Shown here piece after piece: positions 21,687-33,579 of a stretch of DNA of 64,000 bases (positions within the stretch are counted from its first letter, which is position 1; each line of letters opens with the position of its first letter). The notes under the pieces are model-generated. The model was not told the DNA's origin. It was given only the letters and a program-made list of their open reading frames with translations, and did not search any database. The stretch is from Protea cynaroides (lineage: Eukaryota; Streptophyta; Magnoliopsida; Proteales; Proteaceae), in assembly GCA_028583415.1 (NCBI GenBank), contig CM053269.1, positions 80,281,567 through 80,345,566 on the forward strand, given 5' to 3'. The position numbers and the translations under genes were made by a program.

Positions 21687-24600
21687 TGTGAGGACCAGAG
21701 AAATTTTTTGAAAATTAAATTATCCTCATTTTTATATTTGAATTACATGTTGTGAAACTTGTCTACCCCCATTACACTCAAATTGGGATCTAGAAAGTTC
21801 TCACCTTTAGATCCCATCAACTCATGCTAGTAGAGGGTAAGAAGACTGGAGTCACCACCTAGATAAGGTCTAGGACATATAAATGATGTCCCTCAATGGG
21901 GCGAGCAAATGGAATGGCTATCTTGTCTCACCAAAGACGGGTAAGTGCCAAATTACGAGTTAGGAAGGTGTTAGGCACCCAATTCACCCGGTCTAACCGG
22001 TCTCCCTAAATAATATCCTTTCCTACAATTTATGAACACTTGAGGCTATCTAAATACAATACAAGATAGAAGGGGGAATCCTAAATTGATCTCTAATTCT
22101 TTACTAACTATGCATACAAAAGCTGAAATTAAAAAAAAATTAAATACGAAAATAACCACAAAATGAATTAAAGAATTTAATGAATGGCCTAATCATGCAT
22201 CTAAAGAAAAAAAAATTATATACAACATATGACCGAGGTTTAGGAAAATCCCAGACTGCCTACGTATCCTTGTGTGGTGGGAATCAGACCAAAAGTAGTT
22301 CAGACGGGAGTGTACGTACCAGGTGTGTGCAAGAAGAGGGACGCTCCCAAAATATTGGAAAGCATCACAAACAATGGATGCTCCCATAATCATGGAACAC
22401 ATCCAATGGTGAGAGATGTCCCCACAACAGTGGGACCCATCTCAGTGTTGAGGTACTCCCTATCACAAGGAAGTCCCCTTGATGAGGTAATCCCATAATA
22501 CATGGAACTTACCTTAATTTGAGTGTGTATGTGTGAAAATGATGCTTCCAAAATATTGGAACACATCCGAAAGATGAGATGCTCCCACAATGGTGAAACA
22601 CATCTCAATGTAGAGGTATTCCCTTCCACACGAAAATCCCTTCGCTGAGGTAATCCCATAATACATGAAACTCACCTCAATTTGATCGAGAGTGGAGCGA
22701 CCAAACTCCCCCGTAGCCTACTTATCCCTCGAGACCTATGTCTCTCCAAAATGAGGTCAAGCGTAGTTCCCATAGATTGACGAGCCATGGACACGTGTGG
22801 CAACACTCAGCAAAGGCCAAACGCCTCAATTCCTCACACACGGGGGTATACTAATATCTCACTCATATCCCACATTCGGGATACCCAGTTGGACCGTTCG
22901 TTGGGACACTAATCCTATGCATACATCTACCCAATCGCATTTTTTTATTAATACATTCTTGATACAATGATTTCCCATACTTTTGGATCCAATCCTAGGG
23001 TTGGGTGGGCTCATTCTAAATGAGCCCACAAGGGGTCAGACTCTTTGGAGTCTCCTAGCCAATCACATCGTGGGAAGGAAGTACCCTAACATACATCTAT
23101 TATGAATTAGATATTCAAATGGGGATACATCACTCGAGGGTGGTGATATGCGTGGAGTTAAGACAATATATACATTGATCATAAGGGCTACACAACAAAT
23201 TAAATCTAAACGTGAAAGCAAATTCTAATCTTGGAAACTCATTTAAATACGACATGATAAGCATGCAAACAATAAGCTGAAATCAGCACCAAACCAAACA
23301 CACAAAGATCATCTCTATGGGGACCGCAAGCGTGTATTGAGATTGCAACAGAAAGGCAGCGACAAGGGTTACACTTAAACAAGGAAAAGTTCATCTACAT
23401 TATCATGTTGTTCCCCATCATAACCATGACAAAAGAGAAGGCCCATTAGTGCTCAACTAATTAAGCCTGATCTATTGTAAACAGAAGGAAAGAAAGGTAG
23501 AAATAAACCACGCAAACTTCACTACTACCTAAGTGGGCTAGACTCAATGGACCTGAACAACACTTTAACCAAACCAACCTATGCAAAACAGACCAATCTT
23601 ACAAACCTAAACCCAAACTAACCCGAACCAACCTAGGACCAACCAAAACCAAACCTTGGACCAGAACTAACCAAAACAAACATACCAAGAACTAAACCAA
23701 ACTAAAATAGATGAACCAAAACCAATCGGGTAAGATCAAGAACCTACCGTAAACCTAAACCAACAGGAACTTGACTCCTACCAGAGTCAACCTTCCCAAG
23801 CCAAACCAGACCACCTGTGAAACTTGGACCAGCCTTATTTTTATACCTAAACCCAGCTAGGCCAGACCATGAAATGAACCAAACAATGGAATGCCCGAAC
23901 CAGACCCCACTGGGACCAGGCCAAACTAACCTTAAACTAATTTGAATCCAACTTTAACAGAACCATTTCTGACATAAACCAAACCAGGTCAACCCATATA
24001 TAAAGTAAATGCCAATCCAACAGGAACCCACTGAACCAGGTTAGACCAATCTACATTCAAATTATCAAATCATGCAGTAAACCAAAACCTATTCCTAGCC
24101 TAGACCTATTCGGTTGTCATCATGTCATGAGAAATACAAAGAGGGGAGAGAAGAAACTCCTAATAAGTAAAGACATGGTCCGATTCATATAAAGCAATAA
24201 TCATAATAAGAAAGGCAAAACTAAAGAAGAAAGAAAAAAAAACAGCAACCCAGTATGAATATGCACTTCTAATTGAGAAGAAAACCATAGGAGACCACTT
24301 GGCCGAAAACTCATCTTTAAACAAACAGGGAGAGAGAGAGAGAAATCAACCATATGAACAAACAAAACAAAATATGGAAAGAAAACCTATGCATCCTAAC
24401 TACAGTGATCTCCAACATAAACAGACAGGAAACAGAAAATAAAATCAAAGACGCAGAGTAAGCAACGAGATAACATAAACATACTGAACATAGAGATAAA
24501 CATTATAATAAAACAAAGAAACAGTCAAGGTGAGAAACGATAAGATCAACCAAAGAAAAAATACAAAACTAACAACAACAAAAAATCTAAAAGAATCTTA

Positions 24601-25605
24601 AACTAAATAGATGGAGCAAACAAGAAAAAAAAAAAAAAATGAAAGAGGAACAAATGAAGATACCTGACTTTTCTTTTTTATGCAATCCCTTCCCTGGCCT
24701 TTCTTCTCTATTACTCCGATCTCCTTTCACCGACCTCAACTGATGGTTTTCCCCTCCCGAATAGACCCTAGCTGCGGCCTCAATCTCTTACTCTCGTCTT
24801 CTTCTTATGTTGCCGCTGTCGTCATTCTCCCTTCCTCTATGACTAGCCGACAGAACTTCAAACCCTCTTCAATCCCCATGTTCAGCTTAGAGAAAACCTC
24901 CCACCCCACTCTAATTTGAAAACTTTCTCAACCCGTAGATCCCTCTCTCACTCACTCTCTCTCTCTATCTCTCAAACCCAACCGTTGACGCACACTGCCT
25001 CATCGCACTCTCCATTGATTTTTTTTCTCAGTCCATTTTTTCTCTCACTCTCCCCGATTAGGCCGACATTCTCCCTCTTTCAAAGTTTCTACATCCCTGA
25101 TTCCAAAATAAGAGCCTTCTCCTACTCTTTTCTCTCAAATTTTCTCTACAACCACACACGCTCTGCCGTAGCATATCCCTCTCGATTTTCTCTCCGCTTC
25201 TCTCTCTCTCTTCCCCTCAGATTTTTTCGGCCTTCTCTTCTAAACTCACCTTAGCAAAATCGAAATCCCTCTTTTTCCTCTCTCTGGTTTTCTTCCCAGC
25301 TTTCCCCCTTTTTTATCCCTCTTTGGTAGCATCCTAGGGCGATGAGCGTTGATGGGAGATCTTCAGGCTGCTGGGAGGTGTAGGGTGGAGAGAGAGTCGG
25401 CGGTTTTGGGGGAGGGATTTCAAGGATGAGGGAATGAGGTGTCGACCTCCCCCTCATCTACTCTGCCTCTCTCTCTCACCACCTCTCTCCCCTTCTGCCT
25501 TTTTTTTTCTTCCTCTAGTTCCTCCTCTTTGATTTAGGGTTTTATCATTTTTTTTAATCTCTTTTTGTGCCCAACTTACCCCCCACTCTCTTCTTCTTTT
25601 ACCAT

Positions 25606-25636
<31 letters not shown>

Positions 25637-25791
25637 CCGTATTATTCTTTTCTTTTCTTTTTTTCTTTTTTTTTAATTTCTAAATTTTTTTATTTTTATT
25701 AAATCTGAAATGACAACAATGCCCCTCTCCCATCATGCATGATGATGTAACGAGAGAGCGAAATCTTGCGGAGCAAAACTAGGTACTGACA
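21687..25791 (-). mobile_element. 5' LTR of Ogre-like element (about 4.1 kb)
   Basis: On the minus strand it begins TGTCAGTACCTAGTTTTGCT and ends CCTCACA next to the primer site. No second LTR is available, so the outer end rests on the TG start and similarity to known Ogre-type LTR starts. It contains a 163-bp duplication (22340-22690), an ACCAAACC-rich low-complexity region (23560-24070), CT-rich stretches (24940-25240), and a TA run at about 25607-25629. Confidence 0.65.
22318..22690. repeat. Tandem dyad units in the Ogre-like LTR
   Basis: A unit of about 163 bp is present twice (GAGGTAATCCCATAATACAT at 22484 and 22647). Each is built of several subunits of roughly 40 bp with the pattern GATGCTCCCA-AAT-TGGAACACATC, whose ends are complementary (GATG...CATC), so each can fold into a small hairpin. 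Confidence 0.75.
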
Positions 25792-26444
25792 GAGTTCCAA
25801 GTAAGTGGAGCTGTAGATTGAATTTGAGTGTAAAAAGTTTGATCCCCATACCTTTGGAATATGGTCTACTTATACTGAGGCACATCAGGTGGTGTAAGGT
25901 CGGATTTACCCCTGAGTAGAGTTACTTAACAGTTACGTCCTAGTGGAATTACTCATCTATCAATTACGTCAGACATGTGGTCCGAGTATAGTTATGCACC
26001 ATTCGGTTATGTTGCACATGTCAATCGTTGCCCATTTTATGCTGCGCACACTTGGCCGTGCATGTTGGGTATAGATAAAGGCTGGATGCTGAACAGGAGG
26101 ACCATTAAGGTAGTCAGAGATCACGGAAGTTGGATGCTGACCTGTCCAAGCTCTAAGGTGGTGGATTCTCTTGTCAACACCTGTGTCGGTCACTGGTGGA
26201 GTCCATGATACCCTTAACATATATGTAGACACCAAGATCTTTTGATTGAATTAAAATTTCATCCCACCAAATTTCTACTAACGTGATACATTGGATGAGG
26301 CACAAATTTTATAAACATTTTGTAGACTCATGCAATGTCTTTGATCAATGAAATTTTTAATTCAAACAGTATTTGTCAAGTAACAAAATATAGTTTTAAA
26401 ATTTTTAAAAGTTAGAAGAAAATGATAGCATAATAGTGGATGGA
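25792..26444. other. No gene recognised
   Basis: Moderately GC-balanced sequence between the Ogre-like LTR and a MULE. The open frames on both strands here overlap each other and lack family features. It may be part of an older LTR, but no second copy is in the window. Confidence 0.5.
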
Positions 26445-26453
26445 TTACTATAA

Positions 26454-27963
26454 GAAAAAATTTCATTTAACCCCCAAAAACTATGTCAAATTCGATCTAA
26501 CCCCCAATAATTTCAAAAATCTCATCTACCACCCAAATGGTTTGCATAAACTTCAACCGGCCCCAATTAACTGACGGACTTGACTGAAAATGTAATAAGA
26601 CATTTCTACCCTTTGTATTTGAAATTAAAAAACATTAAATTGAGATAAATTTACTAATTTGACCTTTTACCACTTTCACAATCCAAATTATTTTTTTAAC
26701 TCTTCGATAAGACATTCTCAAGCAAAAATAGACCTATTTTTTTTATTCTCCCACAAAGAGGACCTGCACAATCAACCGAATCCCAAGCTCACCGGAGATG
26801 ATACAAACCCTTTCTTGATCTGTGGCGAGGTTTAGCAAAGAACTGGCAGCGGCAATTTGGGCATCGAGAGAGGTGCCTTCCTTCAAGGTTGCAGGGCCGA
26901 AGAAGAGGGCTTCAAGGGCTTGGTTGTTCGAAGGTTGCAACGGGTAGAGAACAAGGGTTCAAAGAAGAGTGGCTTCTCCAGCCGAGAAGAGATCTTCATG
27001 GGTTCGATTGTAGTGGTTGCAGCGACGGAGAATTGGTTGGATGAGATTAGTGATTTGATCATCGGACCGGCCAATCCGAAGCCAATCCTGATCAGCAACA
27101 GAATCGACAAGGGTTGCAGAGGGCAATCCTAAAATGGCAAAGTAAAAAAAAACATAAAAAACAAAGCTAGTCCCAGACGGATTCTGATCCCCTATCCAGC
27201 TCCTTGCTCTAAAAACCCCTAAATCCACCTGACTAGAGACTACACGGCAACAGGGGAATTCAAAGAGGAGAACGGTGAGGGGGAACCCCTAAGCAACCTA
27301 CAAGAAGAAAACATAAATAAATAAACCCCTGAAAGAAAAAGTAACAACCTTCTCTTCAATTTCATCCTAAATGAAACAGAAATTTGAAAAGAAAATATCT
27401 ATATTTGGCTCTTAAGAGACGACCTTGGCATTGTACAAGAAAGCAACAGAGCAGAGAATGAAAGCAACGAATGCGAAAATTCCCAAATTAATTATCAGAA
27501 AGGAGAAGCTGCGAGAAGAGAAAGAGAGAGTGCAATGTTCTTTAGAAGATATCGAAAAAACTAGAAGCAAAATAAGAGCGATGAAACCAGATTTGTGGAG
27601 GTAGAGGAGGATGAGGACCAGCAGCAGCGGTGGAGGAGGCGTTGAAGGCGTAAGCTTGGCGGAGAGTCTGAATGGTTGCAGGATTGGGGAGAATGAGGGT
27701 TGTGGATGATGGTTCAATAGGGGTAAAATAGTCTTTCTATTTGAGAATAAGGGTATTATCGTCCCAAGATTTTTCAAATAGTGCTTACGTCATCGACTAA
27801 CGGAACTCTACTAACGGGTGGGGTCTCCTTGATTAACGGTGGAAAATTTTTGGGTGGTAGATGAGACATTTGGAATCTTTTTTGGTGGTAGATGAGACTT
27901 TTGAAATTATTGGAGATTAGATCGAATTTGACATAGTTTTTGAAGATTAGATGAAATTTTTTC
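26454..27963. mobile_element. Pack-MULE (Mutator-like) carrying gene fragments (1510 bp)
   Basis: Terminal inverted repeats start GAAAAAATTTCAT and stay alignable for about 100 bp (CTATGTCAAATTCGATCTAA is shared). A perfect 9-bp target duplication TTACTATAA flanks it (26445-26453 and 27964-27972), which is the Mutator signature. No transposase is present; the inside holds a piece of an ARM-repeat gene on the minus strand (26743-27228) and a second coding-like stretch (27412-27777, minus; proline-rich then hydrophobic). Both fit captured host sequence. Confidence 0.85.
26743..27228 (-). pseudogene. Captured ARM-repeat gene fragment
   Basis: The minus-strand frame reads SDDQITNLIQPILRR, then (after one TGA at 26959-26961) NNQALEALFFGPATLKEG and the armadillo-repeat-like segment DAQIAAASSLLNLATDQER followed by ISGELGIRLIVQVL. 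The pieces before and after the stop are in the same frame, so a single nonsense change separates them. It resembles plant ARM-repeat proteins (for example the ARO type), but the parent gene cannot be named from here. It lies within MULE ends and lacks its own start or full domain. A function is not expected. Confidence 0.6.
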
Positions 27964-27972
27964 TTACTATAA

Positions 27973-30288
27973 TTAAGTATGCAAGGATATACATAGGGAT
28001 GAATCTGTTCAATGTTCCATAATGCACAATGAGAATGATTGCTTTAAAATTTTTCTTTTTTAAAAATATATTTTTAGAGAAAGACCTTATATATGTTTTC
28101 TCATATTGTACGTAAAAGAAAATTTTATAAATTTTTTTTTTCTTATTGGTTCGTGCATTACTTAAATATAATTCTTTTAAAAAATGCAAAAATATAATAT
28201 CGTTACAACTACTCAAAATTTAAGAGTTATGAGTTATTATTTATTTGACATTTTTTTATTATAAAATAACATGCCACTTCTCAATATGAGTAACAGCCAT
28301 TAAACTTTATACCAAATTTTCATATTTATATTAGTCATCAATATCAGAATTCAACGTTGTTATTTACAAAAATAGAAGTAATATTAAAACGTTACAACTG
28401 TTTATGCATTGTTAAAGTAATGGTAGAACAAGATTTACGGTTATTTCTCATTAGTATTGATATTTGGATCTGGATCTTCTCTATCTCAGCTAATAGAAGT
28501 TGAACATCAAACAGGTTTGGATGCTGCCAGTCGAACATTGGACCGGTTAGGATGTTGTCAGTCAAACATTGGCCGGCTAAGATGCATTGGTATGCGTACC
28601 AAGCATCCCAACCCTTCCAATCTTCGACTGGTGAATTAGCCAATAGAAAAGGATCTTTTTCTTTAATATTTTACCAAGGATCATTTTCGTTAGCTGATTC
28701 TTTTACTCGTTAGAAGTAGATGGGTCGTGTACTATATGGACAAAAATCCTCTCCCGTGGCAGGAGGTTCCTGTCGCTGATCCAAGGGCTGAGATCAGTCG
28801 ACCCGCCTACCAACACATGGGGAAGTGGGCCGGCTGAAATCCCGCCCTTGGCAGACGGTAAGTCGGCGGGAAAGAATTTCTACATTATACTATATATACT
28901 CTAGGGGGTTGCTTTTGGAATTTCAAGGTCGGTTTTAATGATCTGACATCTTGTCGCATGATCGTGTACATCCACAATCATGAATGAAAGCTTTTGCCTC
29001 GTTAGAACCACAATGAACTTTCAAAAAAAAAATTAATAATAATAATTAGAATACTAGTGGAATAAAAATTTGAATTAAGAATTTAAGGTTGCAATTCAAT
29101 TATTTTTGCATGTGAAAACAAATAGGATAGGGTGCTCATTGATGTGAGTACAAAGGTTAATTAAATATGAACCTCAATTTACTCCCAATCTAATTCTAAA
29201 AAGGTAACTACTTACTCATCTGGTCGGTTCTTGTTGCCGTTAGAATCCATTGAGACATATCAAGATGAGACCTACCTACTGGTGATAAAGAAAGAGAACA
29301 AAGGAGGTTAGGCTTATGCCCTAGAGTTACTATGATGCCTAATTTAGGACTCCCAGCAGCAAGCAGTTAACATGAGAAAACAATAAAAGGGATAGTGAAT
29401 ATGTGTAGTAAATGAGGTTTGGGTCCGATTTATATTGATTTGGTGTGGATCCCACATGCATTTGCAATATAACTTTGTAGTTGTTAATGTAGTATAACTT
29501 TGTAGTTGCTAATGTTGGATTTGCCCTGACTTAAGCAAGTACTTTGAGTCCCCCTGAGTGATCTTTTAGTGAAAAGAGACGGGTTTGTCCCTATGGTTGG
29601 GGGCTTAGGAATGGCCACGTGTCACTCTCCCATAGGCTAGTATTATTTATACCCAACAGTTCTCTCCCTCCTCGACGTCTAATAAAAAAAATCCTAAAAA
29701 TTGTAAATAAAAAATAATTGTATCACTAAAGATTTCCTTCAAATGAGAGAGGCTTATTGAATCCAAAATTCTAACTAATTTTTTTACTTAGAAAATACTG
29801 AAAAAGAAAAGAAAAATCAGTGTAATACAAATTAAATTGCAAAGTAGATAAAAATCTCTTATATATCATGTCAAATGTATAATCTTTAAAGAACTACTTT
29901 TGTTGATAATAAAATGAGAAAATATAAGAAGGCCACCACAAATAAAAGTGTTAAATGGTGCAGTTTCGGTTTCAAAATGTTTATCTAAACTGATTATTAA
30001 TAGGTCTTGATAATCTGATTTTTAACCATTTTTGTGGGAAGGAGAGGAAGACATAAAGCTTTGAACAAGGGAGAGGGGGGTGACCAGGGAGAAAGAAATT
30101 ATTAAAATAATTTTAATTTATTTCTGTTAGGTTCTGAATGTGGACTTATGATTTAGAGGCATTAAGTCAAATGAAAAGTATTAAAATAATTTTAATTTCT
30201 AACATCAAAGGATTACAGTAAGGGTTTAATCGATTTTAAACAGTTTCATTCTTGAAATCATAATTGAACCATTTTAACTAAACGGTTT
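27973..30288. other. AT-rich intergenic DNA, no gene recognised
   Basis: The only structures I see are a short imperfect duplication of about 34 bp at 28519-28587 (GGATGCTGCCAGTCGAACAT and a variant), and a stretch at 28740-29020 that ends in an A-run and could be an old retroposed or LTR fragment. Nothing supports a gene. Confidence 0.5.
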
Positions 30289-30570
30289 TATTTTTTAGGG
30301 AAAATATCTGTCATACCCCCTGTAGTTTGTCTTAATGTCCCTCACCCACCATTGTTTCCAATAATATCCCTAACACCTTCTACTTTTGAAAATTTATATC
30401 CATCAGACCCCCTCCTTTAAGATATGTCCCTCAATCAATGACGCGGCACCATTTTAATTTAAAAAATGACAGAACTACCCCTCTCTTTTAATTTTATAAA
30501 ACTTAAAAATTTATTTTCTTTATTTCATATTAGATATTAGATTTTACATTTCATCATTTTCACTGATTTA

Positions 30571-30812
30571 GGATTTACATCGTCTCCTCTCAGTGGTTCT
30601 GGGAGGACAGTGGCAACCTATCCCGGATGGTTGCCACGTGGCTCTCGGTGAATCTGAGACCCACGTCCGAGCCGACACCCTCTATCAGCTTGGCTTGTCG
30701 GCTGGGTATCAGCTCCGACATGGGTCTTGGATTCACCGAGAGTCATGTGGCAACCATCCGAGATAGGTTACCACTGTCCTCCCAGACCACTGGGAGGAGA
30801 GGATGCGGATTC
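30571..30812. mobile_element. Small MULE-type MITE, copy 1 (242 bp)
   Basis: It begins GGATTTACATCGTCTCC and ends with the matching inverted repeat (GAATCCGCATCCTCTCC read inward). The flanking 9-bp duplication is ACTGATTTA (30562-30570, 30813-30821). The two halves are complementary almost throughout, so the element can fold into a long hairpin. Confidence 0.8.
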
Positions 30813-30858
30813 ACTGATTTATGTTTTATCATTTGCCTTTTTACCGTGGCTTGATAAG

Positions 30859-31099
30859 GGATTTACATCGTCTCCTCCCAGTGGTTCTGGAAGGACAGTG
30901 GCAACCTATCCCGGATGGTTGCCACGTGGCTCTCAGTGAATCCGAGACCCACGTCCAAGCCGACACCCTCTGTCGGCTTGGCTTGTGGTTGGGTGTCGGA
31001 TAGGACGTGGGTCTCGGATTCACCGAGAGCCACATGGCAACCATCCGGGATAGGTTGCCATTGTCCTCCCAAACCACTGGGAGGAGAGGATGCGGATCC
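30859..31099. mobile_element. Small MULE-type MITE, copy 2 (241 bp)
   Basis: Same family, length and orientation as the copy at 30571. Its flanks CTTGATAAG (30850-30858) and CCTGAGAAG (31100-31108) match at 7 of 9 positions, consistent with an independent and older or mutated insertion rather than a tandem duplication. Confidence 0.75.
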
Positions 31100-32604
31100 C
31101 CTGAGAAGAGCACCCCTATGATAGGATCAAGCACCTATCACTTGCAAACCACCAACACTCTTAGCAGTTTATGCTTTTGCCCAAGGAAAGCCATTAGTGC
31201 TCTTAGGTCAAGTGATCTGAAAGCAGCGAGGTTCAGACAGAAGCTATAGTTGTTGTTATGGTCTTGAACCATCGAAGCTTTTACACCAACTGCTATAAAG
31301 AAGTCTTGACCCGGACTGAAAAACAGAAAAAAAAAATATGAAGATGCTCAAGAACAGAGACATTGATAGAAGAAATTAGAAAATAAAAATGAAATAGAAA
31401 AATATCAAGAAACCACAAATCAAAAGCAGAGATTGCAAAGTCGAACAGAAACCAAAAGCGAAAGATTGAAAAATTGAAACAAAACAAAATTGTCAAGAAT
31501 TGAAAAACGGAACGAAAACGGACCAAGATTTGATCTGAAAACGGAAACAAAGATGAAAAAAAATGAGATAATGAGACGAGATCTATTAAAAAAACACTGA
31601 ATAATTGAATCACTGAAGGAGACGTCTGGAATCAAAGAACAGATAAATCACCCAAGTGGCAAACAGGCACATGTCTGATTCTTTTTTATTTATTTATTTA
31701 TTTTTATTTTTACAAACTGAGTTCTGAAAATGAGTCCTTACCGGAACTCTTCCCTGAGCAGAGGTTTGGTCGGAGAGTGAGATGTTGAAGACATTACCAA
31801 AAGAGAGAGAAAATGAGGGGTGTTAAGGGAAAATAAAAAGGGAAATTGTCGTCGTAGGGTTTGAAGACAACTGTTTATGAAATAGGGTATACGAAATCTG
31901 ATGTTTTAAAGGATTGTTGTTCTTAATAGTTTATGATTTTGCCCAAATTGAGTGATTAGAAAAAGCCAATGTGTGGGAATCACAATCAGGACTGGAAGTT
32001 CTAAATTAGCTTCTCTGTATTCAAACAAGAAAAGCATCAGAGTATACTAATGGCGGTGATTTCGGCGTTGCCAATGGATTCAGCGGTGGTGTTATGAGGG
32101 GCATACCTTTCTCTGTTGTCGCTAGAGGTTAGGGAAGAAGAAGGAGTGTGAAAATAAAAAGTTAAAATTGAAAATACGAAAGTATTTCTGAAAATAAAAA
32201 AATCATAAAAAAATATAAAAATAAAATTGAAAAATATTGAGGGTAAAAAAGTCTTTTTAATATCTAAACAAGGTTTGGATGTCTTCAAAGGATGTTAGGA
32301 ATATTATCGCAAACAATGACGAGTGGTGGACATTAAGATAACCTAACATGGGTGTTAGGGATATTTTCCCTATTTTTTAATTAGAATTAAAAATTTTAAT
32401 AAGCAATTTCATGGTTTCAGTTTAAAATATGATTTTGATAAACAGTTTCGGTTTAAAATTTGAATTCAATAAAAGGTTTCAGCTCATTTTTAACAGGTAC
32501 ACCGGAAAACAGGGTTGAAATAAAATAAAATAAAATCTGATCCAATAAAAGAATTAGTAGAAACACATAATAGTGGTTGTTACCTGTAAATACATAATAG
32601 CTAT

Positions 32605-33268
32605 TAAGGGTGTCAATGGGCCGGTCTGGACCGGTTTCGATCCAGGCTAAACCGGTATCGGATTTTATAAGTCCAGCCCAAAACATGTCCAGTAAGAATT
32701 CGGGCTGGGGTGGGCTGCGCTAGACACAATAACTAACGGGCTAGTCCGGTGTCGGTTTGTTATCGGGCTGGGTTTATTGAGGTGATTTCGGGTTGGTTCG
32801 GTCCGGATCGGGCTTATCGGGCTTATCGGGCCCCTTTTCTATGTAAACTATATAGCCTATTTTTTTATTTCTCTCTATAAAATTAGCATTATTCCTTCCA
32901 TATGTATGTAATTTAATAAACTATAACAATTAACATAATCTTTTCAATTATAGATTCACATAATCTTCTAGATCATGAACTGAACTCTATTAATGTAACA
33001 TAATCTATTAAAATTTAAAATCATTAAAATTAAGAAATTGGGTCCGAACAAACCTTACCGGTGTTCGGGTTGGGTTGGTTTCGGTTTGGGCTAATTCGAG
33101 CTTCTTAACGGACCGGTCCGATTTGGTTTCAGTTTGGGCTAAAACAGTATCGGGCTTTACAAGCTCAGACCAAAATCTGTCCATTAAGGCTTAGTCTGGG
33201 CTGAATTCGGATTATATAGGGCTGGCTTGATCTGTGCTATCGGGCCGGGTCCAGTTTTGACACCCTTA
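32605..33268. mobile_element. hAT-like MITE (664 bp)
   Basis: Perfect 12-bp terminal inverted repeats TAAGGGTGTCAA, with subterminal GGGCCGG/CCGGCCC-rich words, are flanked by the 8-bp direct duplication ATAGCTAT (32597-32604, 33269-33276). The 8-bp duplication is the hAT signature. There is no transposase. It ends 311 bp before the annexin start codon. Confidence 0.85.
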
Positions 33269-33503
33269 ATAGCTATTAATGACACAGGTACGTTACCATT
33301 TTAAACTCGTGTAACATATGGGTCTCTACATCCGTCCTCTTAAAAGTTATTTAATTTGGTGGGACCCACATGTCATTGCCAATCTCAAATTGCATTTATT
33401 AAGAAAGAAAAGTTCTAGTGAAATGACCAAAAAGTCCGTAAAAAGTTAACAACAATCAATCCGTTTTCGGTTTAGGATATGACGAAAATGCCCTTAGATT
33501 TGG

Positions 33504-33510
33504 ATATAAG
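33504..33510 (+). promoter_or_regulatory. Possible TATA box of the annexin gene
   Basis: ATATAAG lies 70 bp before the start codon, a spacing that would give a leader of about 40 bp. This is based on position and sequence only. Confidence 0.35.
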
Positions 33511-33579
33511 AAACAGTGTAGGACACAATGGGAGCTCATTATCTCCCAAACTCGAAGAAAGGGACGAAGCCAAAGAAGA

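Larger units (their letters stand above)
18598..25791 (-). mobile_element. Ogre/Tat-like Ty3/gypsy element, 3' truncated
   Basis: The minus strand carries a 4.1-kb LTR (25791-21687), a primer site TGGCGACTCCGCTGGGGA typical of the Ogre/Tat group, gag, and the start of protease. It is cut off at 18598 by the LTR of chromovirus B. RT, integrase and the 3' LTR are not in the window. The region 20740-21667 is a leader with no clear gene. Confidence 0.8.
30298..32370. mobile_element. Mutator-like element (2073 bp) with nested MITEs
   Basis: Terminal inverted repeats begin GGGAAAATATC and align for about 80 bp (CTTAATGTCC, ATAATAT and CCTAACA blocks shared). A perfect 9-bp target duplication TATTTTTTA flanks it (30289-30297, 32371-32379). 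No transposase was found. The interior holds two copies of a smaller element (30571-30812, 30859-31099). A minus-strand stretch at about 31130-31290 could be captured coding sequence, but it is too short to name. Confidence 0.85.

Noticed and set aside
23560..24070. Possible telomere-like or satellite array (ACCAAACC words)
   Set aside because: No fixed period; irregular low-complexity sequence within the LTR.
24680..25457. Ser/Leu/Phe-rich ORFs in the Ogre-like LTR
   Set aside because: Products of CT-rich low-complexity sequence.
28740..29030. SINE with A-tail
   Set aside because: No A and B box pattern or target duplication could be recognised; only the A-run is suggestive.
31293..31635. 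Phe-rich minus-strand ORFs in the second MULE
   Set aside because: AT-rich low-complexity translation without any domain; not supported as a captured gene.
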